NCBI GenBank assembly: GCA_029266835.1
Contig: JAQSWD010000011.1
Span: 1-57,049 of the forward strand
Length of the DNA: 57,049 bases
Direction: 5' to 3'
From: Steroidobacteraceae bacterium
GTDB taxonomy: Bacteria > Pseudomonadota > Gammaproteobacteria > Steroidobacterales > Steroidobacteraceae
Every line of letters starts with the position of its first letter. Within the stretch, counting starts at the first letter, position 1. A program made the translations under genes and the position numbers. Positions 28,132-37,236 of the stretch are shown here, piece after piece. Under the pieces are notes generated by a model that ran no database searches, was not told the origin of the DNA, and saw only the letters and a list, made by a program, of their open reading frames with translations.

Positions 28132-28610
28132 CAAGCCTTCCTCCGCGCCAGCGTGTCCGCGGCGCTGTGGATGGCCGCGCGTACCCGTTGATAAGTGCCG
28201 CAGCGGCAGATGTTGCCGGCCATGGCCGCATCGATGTCCGCATCCGTGGGCTTGGGATTGCTGGCCAGCAACGCCGACGCCGACATCAGTTGTCCCGCCT
28301 GGCAATAGCCGCACTGCGGCACGTCGTGATCGATCCAGGCCTGCTGCAATGGATGCAGCTTCTCGGTGGAGGGAGCCAGCCCTTCGATGGTCGTAATCGC
28401 CTGGCCGGTCACGCCGGACACCGGGGTAGTGCAGGCGCGGATGGGTTTGCCGTCCACCAGTACCGTGCAGGCACCGCAGAGCGCCATGCCGCAGCCGAAT
28501 TTCGTGCCCACGAGGCCCAGCGAGTCGCGCAGCACCCAGAGCAGGGGTGTGGCGGGATCCACGTCAGCGGTCACCGACTTGCCATTCACTCGAAGCTGGA
28601 TGCTGGCCAT
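28131..28610 (-). CDS. (2Fe-2S) subunit of molybdenum hydroxylase, IorA-like
   Basis: The 159-residue small subunit has the plant-ferredoxin-type [2Fe-2S] motif [16 protein letters not shown] (N-terminal half) and the second cluster motif [10 protein letters not shown] with NICRCGTY in the helical C-terminal half, both complete. It passes electrons from the molybdenum site of the IorB-like partner. No FAD subunit gene is present, as expected for the two-subunit IorAB type. It is the first gene of the pair. Confidence 0.92.
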   Translation of the reverse strand: MASIQLRVNGKSVTADVDPATPLLWVLRDSLGLVGTKFGCGMALCGACTVLVDGKPIRACTTPVSGVTGQAITTIEGLAPSTEKLHPLQQAWIDHDVPQCGYCQAGQLMSASALLASNPKPTDADIDAAMAGNICRCGTYQRVRAAIHSAADTLARRKA

Positions 28611-28753
28611 GGTTTTCCTTTAGCTGGCGGTACAGGCAGGATGACGCCGCCCGCGCGGAGCTTCCTCTACCCAAAAGCGTAGCATTCAGAGCAACCGGGC
28701 CCATTGAGACCTGCATCTGGCGGTTTGGCACGCCGATTCGGTAGCCTCGCACC

Positions 28754-29857
28754 ATGACCGCTTCGCTTGCTGTCCTGATCGGTGGTGTCATTGCCGCCGT
28801 GGTCGCCCTTGTTCTCTGGATGCGTTCCTCGAGGCAGAAGCCGATCGAGGCCGATCCGATTTCGTCGACCACCGGTTCGAACCGGACACTCACGGGCACG
28901 CATTCAACGGATGCCAGCAACACGATCAGCTGGAACGAGGCGCTGCGCCGCCTGGTGGCCCATGCGCTGGACGACGCGCCGCGCGAGGCGCTCAGCCAGC
29001 CGCCGAATCCCGACCATGCCCCCGTTTTTCAGGCCGTCCAGCAGATCCTCGAACGCATCGAGGCGCGGCCCGAGTACATTCCGCGCCGGCCCTCGCTGCT
29101 GCCCAAGCTGCTGGCCACGGTCAACGACAACGAAGCGACACTGCAGGAAATGTCGCAGATCATTGCGCAAGACCCCGCGCTCACCGGAAATCTGCTGCGT
29201 ATCGCGAACAGCCCCCTGTACCGCGTCAGCAGCCTGCCCATCGAGAGCATCGATCGCGCGGTGACGCTCGTCGGCGTACGCGGCATCCGCGCCATCATCG
29301 CCACCGCGTTGTTGCAGCCCGTGATGACCAGCAGTTCCGGCGCCTACGGCAAGTTTCCGGAGCTGTTGTGGGAGCACACGCTGTATTCGGCGATGGCCGC
29401 CGAGACGCACGCGACGCAGATCGAGAACGCCGAGCCCTTCGTCGCGCAGCTTTGCGGCCTGCTTTATGGCCTCTCCGCCATCGTCGTGTTCCGCATCGTG
29501 CGCGACCAGTTCGCGGCGCATCCGCACCTGGCGCCCGACCCCGGAAGCGTGGCGCGACTGCTCGAAACCTGGGTCGCGCCGACGGCGGGACGGATCGCGG
29601 TCAGCTGGGAGCTGTCACCGCGCGTGCAATACGCGCTCGAGAGCCAGACCCTGGCGGCTGAGCTGCAGATGGAGAACTCCCTCGGCCGGTCACTCAAGTT
29701 CGGACGAGTGGCCGCCTCGCTGATCGTCCTGAGCCGCCTGGGGAGGATCTCCGCGACCGAGGCTCGTGCAATCATTGTTGCGAGCCAGGAGCGCCGCTCC
29801 CAGATCGAGCGGCTATGGGACAGATTCGCCGCCTCCTACATCTCATCCGCGAAATAA
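28754..29857 (+). CDS. HDOD-domain signalling protein with N-terminal helix (copy 2)
   Basis: A paralogue of the protein at 24769, sharing RRPSLLPKLL, DPxLxGNLLRxANS, the GIRxxIAT block and the WVAPTAxRIAxSW segment. It differs by an N-terminal transmembrane helix (residues 3-23), so it is membrane-anchored with a cytoplasmic HDOD domain at about 115-310. Transcribed away from iorA. The close similarity suggests a duplication or that both serve one circuit. Confidence 0.88.
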   Translation: MTASLAVLIGGVIAAVVALVLWMRSSRQKPIEADPISSTTGSNRTLTGTHSTDASNTISWNEALRRLVAHALDDAPREALSQPPNPDHAPVFQAVQQILERIEARPEYIPRRPSLLPKLLATVNDNEATLQEMSQIIAQDPALTGNLLRIANSPLYRVSSLPIESIDRAVTLVGVRGIRAIIATALLQPVMTSSSGAYGKFPELLWEHTLYSAMAAETHATQIENAEPFVAQLCGLLYGLSAIVVFRIVRDQFAAHPHLAPDPGSVARLLETWVAPTAGRIAVSWELSPRVQYALESQTLAAELQMENSLGRSLKFGRVAASLIVLSRLGRISATEARAIIVASQERRSQIERLWDRFAASYISSAK

Positions 29858-29976
29858 ATGCGCTCCAAGGGTGGGAGAAAATCCCGGCTCGTGACACAGA
29901 GTATTCGTGGAGCCCGGAACCCTACTGGGGTCCACAGACCAGAGCAGCGGAACAAGACCCCCGTTTCCGCTCATCG

Positions 29977-30006
29977 GAGCCCCGCCTAAAGCGGGGCTCT
30001 TTTTTT
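29977..30006 (+). terminator. Rho-independent terminator
   Basis: A 9-bp stem (GAGCCCCGC / GCGGGGCTC) with a CTAAA loop is followed by seven T. It lies 120 bases after the HDOD stop; the spacer holds no ORF and might be a 3'-derived small RNA. Confidence 0.92.
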
Positions 30007-30083
30007 GGGGGCTGACACACCCAACCAACGGCGCTGATGGGGCGCCGTCCATTAATATAAAGTCCTAATTTCCGGGGGCATCT

Positions 30084-30497
30084 TTGCAACAGGACATCCA
30101 GGGCGGCTGTATGTGTGGGGCCGTCCGCTATTCGGCCACGACCAATCCGGCCAACAGCATGGTCTGCCATTGCCAGTCCTGCCGGCGGGTCACCGCGGCG
30201 CCAGTGGTCGCGTGGCTCACGTTCGCCAGAGCGGAGTTCCGCTTCACCCGCGGCACGCCTCAGGTCTATGAATCCTCGGCGAAGGTGAAGCGGCAGTTCT
30301 GCGGGGCCTGCGGTTCGCAGTTGACTTACCAGCACCTGGACACGCCGGACTTCGTCGACGTGACCACTTGCAGCCTGGACGCGCCCTGGGCCTTTCCTCC
30401 CACGCATCATTCATGGCTCAGCGATGACATCGGCTGGGTGAAATTCGGCGACGGACTGCCGACATTCGAGCGTTCGCGTTTTGGCGACCCCTCCTGA
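30084..30497 (+). CDS. GFA/CENP-V family protein
   Basis: The 137-residue protein has the zinc-binding pattern of the GFA (formaldehyde-activating enzyme-like) fold: GCMCGAVRYS, CHCQSCRR and FCGACGSQL. Members bind one or two zinc ions, but most have no proven glutathione-formaldehyde activity. It uses a TTG start at 30084 behind GGGGG. The GNAT gene overlaps its end by 17 bases, so the two are coupled. Confidence 0.88.
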   Translation: MQQDIQGGCMCGAVRYSATTNPANSMVCHCQSCRRVTAAPVVAWLTFARAEFRFTRGTPQVYESSAKVKRQFCGACGSQLTYQHLDTPDFVDVTTCSLDAPWAFPPTHHSWLSDDIGWVKFGDGLPTFERSRFGDPS

Positions 30498-31038
30498 ACT
30501 GGAGACCGCGCGGCTTGCGCTGCGCCGGCTCGAGTTCGACGACGCGCCCTTTCTCGTCGGGCTGCTAAACCAGCCATCGTTTCTCGCAAACATCGGTGAT
30601 CGCGGCGTGCGCAACATCGGGGACGCGCATCGATATCTGCGCGAGGGACCGATGGCCATGTACGAGAAGTTCGGCTTCGGCCTCTGGCACGTGTCCCGAC
30701 GCTCGGATGGAGCCTCGATCGGCATGTGCGGCCTGCTCAGGCGCGACATCCTTCCCGACGTCGATGTGGGTTATGCCTTGCTGCCCGAGTACTGGGGCCA
30801 GGGCTATGCCTTCGAAGCCGCGGATGCGGTGCTGAAACACGCGGAAAAGAAGTTCGGACTCGCCCGCGTGATCGCGGTGGTTTCCGCAGGGAACACGGGC
30901 TCGATCCGCGTGCTGGAGAAGCTGGGCATGAAATTCGAGCGCATGGTTTCCATGCGCGTGAATGAGCCCGATGTGCGGCTGTACGTCCGAACATCGGGGC
31001 CGAACGCCGGCGCCGGCCGGTCGATCATTTCCAGCTGA
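30481..31038 (+). CDS. GNAT-family N-acetyltransferase (RimJ/RimL type)
   Basis: A 185-residue acetyltransferase. It begins PELETARLALRRLEFDDAPF, typical of RimJ/RimL-like enzymes, and the acetyl-CoA loop region reads LPEYWGQGYAFEAADAVL with the following SAGNTGSIRVLEKLGMKFE. Substrate (a protein N-terminus or a small amine) is unknown. A TTG start at 30481 inside the GFA gene is the best available. Confidence 0.85.
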   Translation: MATPPELETARLALRRLEFDDAPFLVGLLNQPSFLANIGDRGVRNIGDAHRYLREGPMAMYEKFGFGLWHVSRRSDGASIGMCGLLRRDILPDVDVGYALLPEYWGQGYAFEAADAVLKHAEKKFGLARVIAVVSAGNTGSIRVLEKLGMKFERMVSMRVNEPDVRLYVRTSGPNAGAGRSIISS

Positions 31039-31041
31039 TTT

Positions 31042-31704
31042 TCAGAGTCGGCGGACGTTGTCGCCGATCACCTTGCCGATCTTCGCGCCGCTGTCCACGC
31101 GCAATTCCACGGGGCGTTCGAAACGCAGATCGCCGTCGACCACGCAGGTGGAGCAGATGTGCACCTTCACCGGGTCGTCCTTGCTCCAGTTCCAGCCGGA
31201 GCGGTTGCTCTTCTTCACGTAGATGCCGCCGCGAACACGCGAACCGTCGCTGAGTTCGATGTCGCCGTTATGCGTGCGGATCTCGCCGCCCACTTCGGCG
31301 CCTTCGACTTCGATGTCACCTGACACCGTGGCCACATCGCCGCCCACACGCGAGCGCTGGCGCATGTCGATGTCGCCATTGACGGTGTGCGCCTGGCGTT
31401 CGATGGCGACGCCTTCCGAAATCTCCAGGGAACCATTGACGGTATGCGCTTCGCCGACGCGCGCGTCGTTCTCGAGCGTGATGCTGCCGTTGACGGTCTT
31501 CGCCTCGTCGGCGATGGCGCCGCGGCCCACGCGTACGTCACCGTTCACGGTGCTCAATGTTCCATAGGTCTGGCCATCGTTGGCGCGCACCGACGAGTTC
31601 ACGGCGGTGACGTCGTTGCCGTTGGTTCCCGCGTATGAAACTGGACCAGCGGCCCAGGCCAGCCACACGACGATGAGGGCGGCGATGCAAGCGAGCGATT
31701 TCAT
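31042..31704 (-). CDS. Exported beta-strand-repeat protein (DUF4097-like)
   Basis: A 220-residue exported protein: signal peptide (MKSLACIAALIVVWLAWA), then a run of about seven short repeats built on xTVNGDIxxxxxxxVG, as in polymer-forming or DUF4097-type right-handed beta-helices. A C-terminal piece holds one CSTC pair. Likely periplasmic or surface. GGGGAAAG precedes the ATG at 31704. Function unknown. Confidence 0.78.
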   Translation of the reverse strand: MKSLACIAALIVVWLAWAAGPVSYAGTNGNDVTAVNSSVRANDGQTYGTLSTVNGDVRVGRGAIADEAKTVNGSITLENDARVGEAHTVNGSLEISEGVAIERQAHTVNGDIDMRQRSRVGGDVATVSGDIEVEGAEVGGEIRTHNGDIELSDGSRVRGGIYVKKSNRSGWNWSKDDPVKVHICSTCVVDGDLRFERPVELRVDSGAKIGKVIGDNVRRL

Positions 31705-31776
31705 GGTCTTTCCCCTGGCTGGCCACAGTGGCTCTTGTCGGTTTTGACGAGCGGGCCCGCCGCCAGGTTGCAATCC

Positions 31777-31803
31777 AAAAAAAACCCCGCTGAAGGCGGG
31801 GTT
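31777..31803 (-). terminator. Minus-strand rho-independent terminator
   Basis: Read on the minus strand, an 8-bp stem (AACCCCGC / GCGGGGTT) is followed by a run of eight T. It directly abuts the stop of the small minus-strand ORF at 31803-31991 and isolates it from the beta-repeat gene. Confidence 0.8.
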
Positions 31804-31991
31804 TATTGGTCGCTTGCTTGCTTGTTTGTGGAGGAGTTTTTTCCGCTCTTCTTGTTGTTATCCGATGCGGTCTTTGTCGAGCCGCTTGTCCCAGGAAAGA
31901 GCAAGCGGTGTGCCAGAGGATTCTTACTTCGCCGCGCTGGTCTAATCGGGTTACCGGAGGCTCGGTCAAGGCAATGTGCCAGTTTGGGCAA
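31803..31991 (-). CDS. Possible small protein with Asn/Lys/Ser-rich end
   Basis: A 62-codon frame whose TAA stop is fused to a strong terminator, the arrangement expected of a real gene. The last ~26 residues are rich in Ser, Lys, Asn and Thr (for example TASDNNKKSGKNSSTNK), unlike the Arg/Pro-rich shadow frames of this genome. The start is uncertain and a shorter product is possible. The gap 31705-32127 otherwise holds only a presumed promoter for the transglycosylase gene. Confidence 0.4.
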   Translation of the reverse strand: MPKLAHCLDRASGNPIRPARRSKNPLAHRLLFPGTSGSTKTASDNNKKSGKNSSTNKQASDQ

Positions 31992-32127
31992 TATGTCACG
32001 TCGGCCTGTGAGGCTCAGCTGTCAAAATCTTCGACGCATGGAAGGCGAAGCGGCGCGACATAAGACCGGGGCCGTAGCCAAAAGACCTTTTTGAATCAAT
32101 AACTTCGAATTCGACGAACGAGTGTAA

Positions 32128-34470
32128 ATGACTCCGACAGCTGCAAAGTCCTTTCGCCAGGCCGCTTTAGCATTGTTGCTGCCGCTGATCGCCGTGTTAT
32201 CGGGTCATGCGGAGGCCGCGACCATCCCTCGGCCGGAAGGGATCCAGCAGGACGTCAATTTCTGGATCCGCGTGTACACCGAGGTCACCACGAACGAAGG
32301 CTTCCTGCACGACGAACGCAATCTCGCGGTGGTCTACGACACGCTGAAGTTTTCGGCCGGCAGTTCCTCGCGCGACCGTCAGAACGTGGTGGACGCGCGC
32401 CGTGACAAACACATCGCCGCGTTGCGGAGGATCATCGCCGCGCTGGATACGCAGGCCGAGCGCGAGGCGCTTTCGGACGAGGACAAACGCATCCTCGCGC
32501 TCTGGGGGCCGAACCCCAGCGCCATCATCCTGAAGGAGGCGACGCAACGGATCCGCTTCCAGCTCGGCCAGGCAGATCGTTTCAAGGAAGGGCTCATGCG
32601 CTCGTCGCAGTGGGAGACCCACATCGCCGAGACTTTCGCCAACCAGGGCCTGCCGCCCGAACTCGCCGTGTTGCCTCATGTCGAGTCTTCATTCAACGCG
32701 GCCGCGTACTCCAAGGTGGGTGCCGCGGGCATGTGGCAGTTCATGCGCTCCACCGGCCGGCGTTACATGCGTATCGACGATGCCGTCGACGAACGCCTCG
32801 ATCCATATCGATCCACCGAAGCCGCCGCGCAGCTGCTGGCCTATAACTACCGCGTGCTGAACAGCTGGCCGTTGGCGCTCACCGCCTACAACCATGGCGC
32901 GGCGGGCATGCGTCGCGCGAAGGAGAGCGTGGGCACCGACGATTTCGTGAAGATCAATCGCACGTACAACAGCCGCACATTCGGCTTCGCATCGCGCAAC
33001 TTCTTTCCGTCGTTCCTGGCCGCGCTCACCATCGACGAGAACCCCGAGAAGTATTTCGGGCCACTCAACCGCCGTCCCGAACAGAGGTTCCACGAAGTCA
33101 CGATGCCGGCGTATGTGCGGCTCGCCGCGCTGGAGCGCGCGCTGGAAGTGGATCGTGAACAGCTGCGCCTGCTGAACCCCGGCTGGCGCCCGACGATTTT
33201 CAACGGGACGCGCCTGGTGCCCAAGGGTTATCGCCTGCGTCTGCCCGCGGATACGGCCGAGAAATGGACCGCCGACATGCTCATGGCCAGGGTGCCCGGC
33301 AGCGAGTTGTACGCGGGACAGGTCGTGGCGCGCTCACACCGCGTGCGCAGAGGCGAGACGCTGGCCGAGATCGCCAAACGCCATGGGCTGACCGCCGCCA
33401 GGCTCGCGCAGATAAATGGGCTGTCGCAGAACGCGACGCTGCGCACCGGCCGTCACCTCAATCTTCCAGAGCAACTGCCGCGGCTGCTGAACGCATCGGC
33501 GGCTGCGCCGGCGCAGGCCGTGTCCACGGTGCCTTCGCCGGAAAACGCCACCGCCGCGTCAGCGCCCGCCGAGGATTTCTACGTGGTTCGACGTGGCGAT
33601 TCACTGCAGGTCATCGCATCGCGCGTGCGCGTGCCGGAAGCCGAATTGCTGCGCATGAATTCGCTCAAGGATCCCGATCGATTGTACGAGGGCCAGCGCC
33701 TGCGCATCTCGGGCGAGCTGAAGGCGGAAATCGCTGCGCGCGAACCCGAGTCCGAGACCAAGGTCGCGGCCATCGACGCGGCACGCGGCGAAGCCCAGCG
33801 TGAAGTGGCGGCGGTGGAAGTGGTGCGCGAAGAGACCACGCGTCCCATCGGCACCGGTGAACCCACGCGCGGGCGTCCGCGTTCTGCCGCCGCTGTGGCC
33901 ATGGCAGCCGCCACCACTCCTGATGTGGCGACTTCGGTGGTGAGAGCCGCCGAGAGCGCGCGTGAGCCGGTTTCCGCCAGCCAGGCCGAAGAGCTCGGCC
34001 CGGCGTTGGGACCGGCGACCGTGGCGCAGGGCCTGGCCGATTCCATCGACTACCAGGTGCGCGAGGATGGCTCGATCCGCGTCGAAGCCACCGAGACCCT
34101 GGGGCACTTCGCCGACTGGTTGCAGCTGCCGACTCAGAGGCTGCGCAATGTGAACAAGTTGAAGCCGCGTCAGACCGTGCAGCTGGGCCAGAAGCTGCAG
34201 CTCGATTATTCGAAAGTCTCGCGCGAAAACTTCGAGCAGGTCCGCCGCGACTATCACGCCAAGCTGCAGGGCGAGTTCTTCGTTCAGCACCGCATATCGG
34301 GCACCGAGGTCTACATCGTTCGGCGTGGCGACTCGCTGTGGACCATGACGCAGAAGTTCCGCAACCTGCCGATCTGGCTGCTGCGGCAGTACAACCCGGA
34401 TACGGATCTGTCCGACCTGCGGGCCGGGACGCAAGTGGTCATGCCCAAGGTGGAAGTCGTCGGCGGCTGA
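32128..34470 (+). CDS. MltD-type lytic murein transglycosylase with LysM repeats
   Basis: The 780-residue envelope enzyme cleaves the glycan strand of peptidoglycan. A signal peptide ends near residue 30 with no lipobox. The SLT domain spans about 165-310; catalytic Glu186 lies in LPHVESSFN, followed by GAAGMWQFM and ALTAYNHG. LysM modules follow at about 405-450 (HRVRRGETLAEIAKRHG), 485-530 (YVVRRGDSLQVIASRV), a degenerate one at about 645-690 and a last at 729-775 (YIVRRGDSLWTMTQKF). It is much longer than E. coli MltD (about 450), mainly through an Ala-rich spacer and extra LysM copies. No coupled neighbour. Confidence 0.92.
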   Translation: MTPTAAKSFRQAALALLLPLIAVLSGHAEAATIPRPEGIQQDVNFWIRVYTEVTTNEGFLHDERNLAVVYDTLKFSAGSSSRDRQNVVDARRDKHIAALRRIIAALDTQAEREALSDEDKRILALWGPNPSAIILKEATQRIRFQLGQADRFKEGLMRSSQWETHIAETFANQGLPPELAVLPHVESSFNAAAYSKVGAAGMWQFMRSTGRRYMRIDDAVDERLDPYRSTEAAAQLLAYNYRVLNSWPLALTAYNHGAAGMRRAKESVGTDDFVKINRTYNSRTFGFASRNFFPSFLAALTIDENPEKYFGPLNRRPEQRFHEVTMPAYVRLAALERALEVDREQLRLLNPGWRPTIFNGTRLVPKGYRLRLPADTAEKWTADMLMARVPGSELYAGQVVARSHRVRRGETLAEIAKRHGLTAARLAQINGLSQNATLRTGRHLNLPEQLPRLLNASAAAPAQAVSTVPSPENATAASAPAEDFYVVRRGDSLQVIASRVRVPEAELLRMNSLKDPDRLYEGQRLRISGELKAEIAAREPESETKVAAIDAARGEAQREVAAVEVVREETTRPIGTGEPTRGRPRSAAAVAMAAATTPDVATSVVRAAESAREPVSASQAEELGPALGPATVAQGLADSIDYQVREDGSIRVEATETLGHFADWLQLPTQRLRNVNKLKPRQTVQLGQKLQLDYSKVSRENFEQVRRDYHAKLQGEFFVQHRISGTEVYIVRRGDSLWTMTQKFRNLPIWLLRQYNPDTDLSDLRAGTQVVMPKVEVVGG

Positions 34471-34491
34471 TCAGACAGCCGCGCGGATCGT

Positions 34492-35097
34492 TCAGCGAGC
34501 CGCGAACTCCTTGAGTCGCGAGTCCACCACGGAAGACGCGAATACAGTGATGGTGGTGCCGTCCTTGGTTTGTTCCGTCACGCGGATCGATAGCGTCGTG
34601 GCGCCACCCAGCGTTTCCACCAGCGCCTGGTCGATCTTGTAGTAGTACATGGCGCTCCACGGCGTCGGGATCTTGTAAGGCGACTTGCGCAGCCCGGCGA
34701 AATCCGCCTGCCGGCCCGGCTTGCCCAGCGCCAATTGCTTGCCATTCACTTCGATGTCGGGCTCCGTGCCCTCGGCGATGTCCACGGGCAGGGCAGCCCA
34801 CAGGAACAATTCGCGCGCGCCCATCTGGTTGGTTTCGAACGGCGCGAGGAATGCGAATCGACCGGCGGGATTGCGCTGAAAGGTTTCGCGATACAACTCC
34901 ATCGGGCGGCCGAGGCGCGCGATGGTCACGCCGGTTTCATTGTCGAGCTGTTCCATCACTGGCGCGTCTTCCGGAAGCGCCGCGCAGCCCGAGATCGATG
35001 TGACCAGGGCGCCGGCGAGGGCCATGACCATGACGATGGTCAGAACGCACCGGACATGGCTTGTCATAATCGAAGTCGATCGCCATTCTTGCTGCAT
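34492..35097 (-). CDS. Lipoprotein of unknown function
   Basis: A 201-residue lipoprotein with an N-terminal hydrophobic segment and lipobox ISGCAA. The mature part, with PMELYRETFQRNPAGRFAFLAPFETNQMG and a DQALVETLGG segment, is beta-rich, but I recognise no named family. I choose the ATG at 35097, which has GGGGTG 5 bases upstream; the ATG at 35067 would shorten the signal. Divergent from the L,D-transpeptidase gene at 35187, suggesting an envelope role. Confidence 0.7.
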   Translation of the reverse strand: MQQEWRSTSIMTSHVRCVLTIVMVMALAGALVTSISGCAALPEDAPVMEQLDNETGVTIARLGRPMELYRETFQRNPAGRFAFLAPFETNQMGARELFLWAALPVDIAEGTEPDIEVNGKQLALGKPGRQADFAGLRKSPYKIPTPWSAMYYYKIDQALVETLGGATTLSIRVTEQTKDGTTITVFASSVVDSRLKEFAAR

Positions 35098-35186
35098 TGA
35101 ACACCCCAAGCTGTGACGCGATCCGTTACGGGTCGCAGCATCGCTATTTATAATCCGGCTCAATATAAGTGCTTGTTTCGTAACAG

Positions 35187-35735
35187 ATGTCTCTAACCAG
35201 GCTACTTTCATTCGCCGCCCCGGTTCTGGCCTTCGCTTTCATCGGAACGGCCTCCGGAGACGCGCTTCCCTATCATGCCCGCGCCATGGCCTCGGTGGGC
35301 GTGGAATTGCCCATGGCCGATCGCGTGCTGGTGCGCAAGACCGAGCGTCGCCTGTACCTCATGCGCGGCACGGATGTGCTGCGTGCCTATCGCATCGCGC
35401 TGGGCCTGAGCCCCGGTGGCGCCAAGGAGCGCGCCGGTGATTTCCGCACTCCCGAAGGCAGCTATCGCCTCACTCGCCGCAATACGCGCAGTGATTTCTT
35501 CCTCTCCATCCAGGTTTCCTATCCGAACGAGCAGGACTCGCAGCGCGCCCGCCGCAACGGCTGGCAACCCGGCGGATCCATCATGATCCACGGCCTGCCC
35601 AACGATCCGCGCCACGCCCCCGACTACTACGCCACCCAGGATTGGACCGATGGTTGCATCGCCGTCACCAATGCGGACATGGTGGAGATCTGGATGATGA
35701 CGTCGGAGAACGTGCCGATCGTGATCGAGCCCTGA
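35187..35735 (+). CDS. Exported L,D-transpeptidase (YkuD fold)
   Basis: The 182-residue protein has a signal peptide (to about residue 24) and a complete YkuD domain: RVLVRKTERRLYLMRG, GGAKERAGDFRTPEG, MIHGLPN, and the catalytic cysteine Cys157 in DWTDGCIAVTN. These enzymes cross-link peptidoglycan through diaminopimelate or attach lipoproteins. No peptidoglycan-binding domain is present. The lytic transglycosylase gene nearby fits a wall-remodelling neighbourhood. Confidence 0.9.
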   Translation: MSLTRLLSFAAPVLAFAFIGTASGDALPYHARAMASVGVELPMADRVLVRKTERRLYLMRGTDVLRAYRIALGLSPGGAKERAGDFRTPEGSYRLTRRNTRSDFFLSIQVSYPNEQDSQRARRNGWQPGGSIMIHGLPNDPRHAPDYYATQDWTDGCIAVTNADMVEIWMMTSENVPIVIEP

Positions 35736-35787
35736 GGCTCGCCCGACCCGTCCGGCCCATTCCCGGGGCCATGCCCTCGCGTCGAGT

Positions 35788-35858
35788 ACACTTCTCACCA
35801 CACACTTCTCACCACGATCGAGGTGAAAGTTGAAGACTCGAGGTGAGAACTTGGAAAC
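35788..35858 (+). repeat. Duplicated leader elements at the ppnN start
   Basis: Two perfect 14-bp copies of ACACTTCTCACCAC (35788-35815) are followed by two near-identical 20-21-bp units (35818-35837 and 35838-35858), each containing GAGGTGA and a TTG 5-6 bases on. TTCTCACC (35806-35813) can pair with GGTGAGAA (35842-35849), which would hide the second ribosome-binding site. Confidence 0.8.
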
Positions 35859-37236
35859 CAGCATCGTCATTCCCGACTTCGTGGATGCCCGCATCGGACC
35901 GCGCGGCAGCCTCGAGAACCTCTCCCAGGCCGAGATCGAGAAACTGCTCGATTCGCGTGCCGGCGGCCTCTATCCACTGTTCCGCAAGTGCGCGCTGGCC
36001 GTGCTCAACTCCGGCAGCGAAACCGACAACGCCAAGGAAATCTTCGACCGCTACAAGGATTTCGAGGTGGAACTGGTGCGCCAGGCCTGGGGCATCAAGC
36101 TCGAGATCAAGAACGCGCCCGGCCAGGCTTTCGTCGACGGCCAGATGATCCGCGGCATGAAGGAACACGTGTTCGCGGTGCTGCGCGACGTGATCTTCAT
36201 CAGCAACGAGATCATCGAAAGCGGTCGGTTCGACCTCGAGAACCCCGCGGCCATCACCAACGCGGTGTTCCACATCCTGCGCAATGCGCGGATCCTCGAC
36301 TACAAGGCGAAACCGAATCTCGTGGTCTGCTGGGGCGGGCACTCGATCGGTGAGGCGGAGTACCAGTACACCAAGAAAGTGGGCTACGAGCTCGGCCTGC
36401 GCGGCATGGACGTGTGCACGGGCTGCGGCCCCGGCGCAATGAAGGGCCCCATGAAGGGCGCCACCATCGGCCACGCCAAGCAGCGCATCGTCGGCGGCCG
36501 CTACATCGGGCTCACGGAGCCCGGGATCATCGCGGCCGAGCCGCCGAATCCGATCGTGAACCAGCTGGTCATCATGCCGGACATCGAAAAACGCCTCGAA
36601 GCCTTCGTCCGCATGGCGCATGGCATCGTGGTGTTTCCGGGTGGTGTGGGCACCGCCGAGGAAATCCTCTACCTGCTGGGCATGCTGCTGGAGCCGGCCA
36701 ACGCCGCCCAGCCGTTCAAGGTGGTGCTGACCGGTCCGCGCGATTCCGCGGACTATTTCGTCCAGTTCAGCCGCTTCATCGAGGGCACGCTCGGCAAGGC
36801 CGCCATGGACAAGCTGCACATCATCGTCGGGGACCCGGCCGAAGTGGCGCGCTTCATGGTGTCCACCATGGAACAGGTGCGCGATTTCCGCCGCAACCAC
36901 AATGATTCCTACAACTACAACTGGCTGCTGAAGGTCCCTGGTGGGTTCCAGCATCCATTCGAAGTGACGCACGAGACCATGCGCTCGTTGCGCCTGTACC
37001 GCGACCAGCCGGCCCACGAGCTGGCCGCCGACCTGCGCCGCGCGTTCTCCGGCATCGTCACCGGCAACGTCAAGGAAAACGGCGTCCGCGCGATCGAGAA
37101 GTTAGGGCCTTACGAGCTCACCGGTGATGCCAGCGTCATGAAGCTGCTCGACGAACTGCTGGCGGCATTCGTGGCGCAAAAACGCATGAAACTGCCGGGC
37201 AGCGCGTACAAGCCTTGTTATCGGCTGGTCGCGTGA
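35830..37236 (+). CDS. ppnN: Nucleotide 5'-monophosphate nucleosidase PpnN
   Basis: PpnN (formerly YgdH) cleaves purine and pyrimidine monophosphates to base and ribose 5-phosphate and is a (p)ppGpp target in E. coli. The 468-residue length is close to E. coli (454). The N-terminal domain shows LYPLFRKCALAVLNSGSETDN; the LOG-type catalytic domain has VCWGGHSIGEAEYQY and the signature PGGVGTAEEI; the C-terminal PpnN domain follows. There is no ATG: either TTG 35830 or in-frame TTG 35851 can start, each behind its own GAGGTGA. The duplicated leader is unusual. Confidence 0.93.
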   Translation: MKTRGENLETSIVIPDFVDARIGPRGSLENLSQAEIEKLLDSRAGGLYPLFRKCALAVLNSGSETDNAKEIFDRYKDFEVELVRQAWGIKLEIKNAPGQAFVDGQMIRGMKEHVFAVLRDVIFISNEIIESGRFDLENPAAITNAVFHILRNARILDYKAKPNLVVCWGGHSIGEAEYQYTKKVGYELGLRGMDVCTGCGPGAMKGPMKGATIGHAKQRIVGGRYIGLTEPGIIAAEPPNPIVNQLVIMPDIEKRLEAFVRMAHGIVVFPGGVGTAEEILYLLGMLLEPANAAQPFKVVLTGPRDSADYFVQFSRFIEGTLGKAAMDKLHIIVGDPAEVARFMVSTMEQVRDFRRNHNDSYNYNWLLKVPGGFQHPFEVTHETMRSLRLYRDQPAHELAADLRRAFSGIVTGNVKENGVRAIEKLGPYELTGDASVMKLLDELLAAFVAQKRMKLPGSAYKPCYRLVA

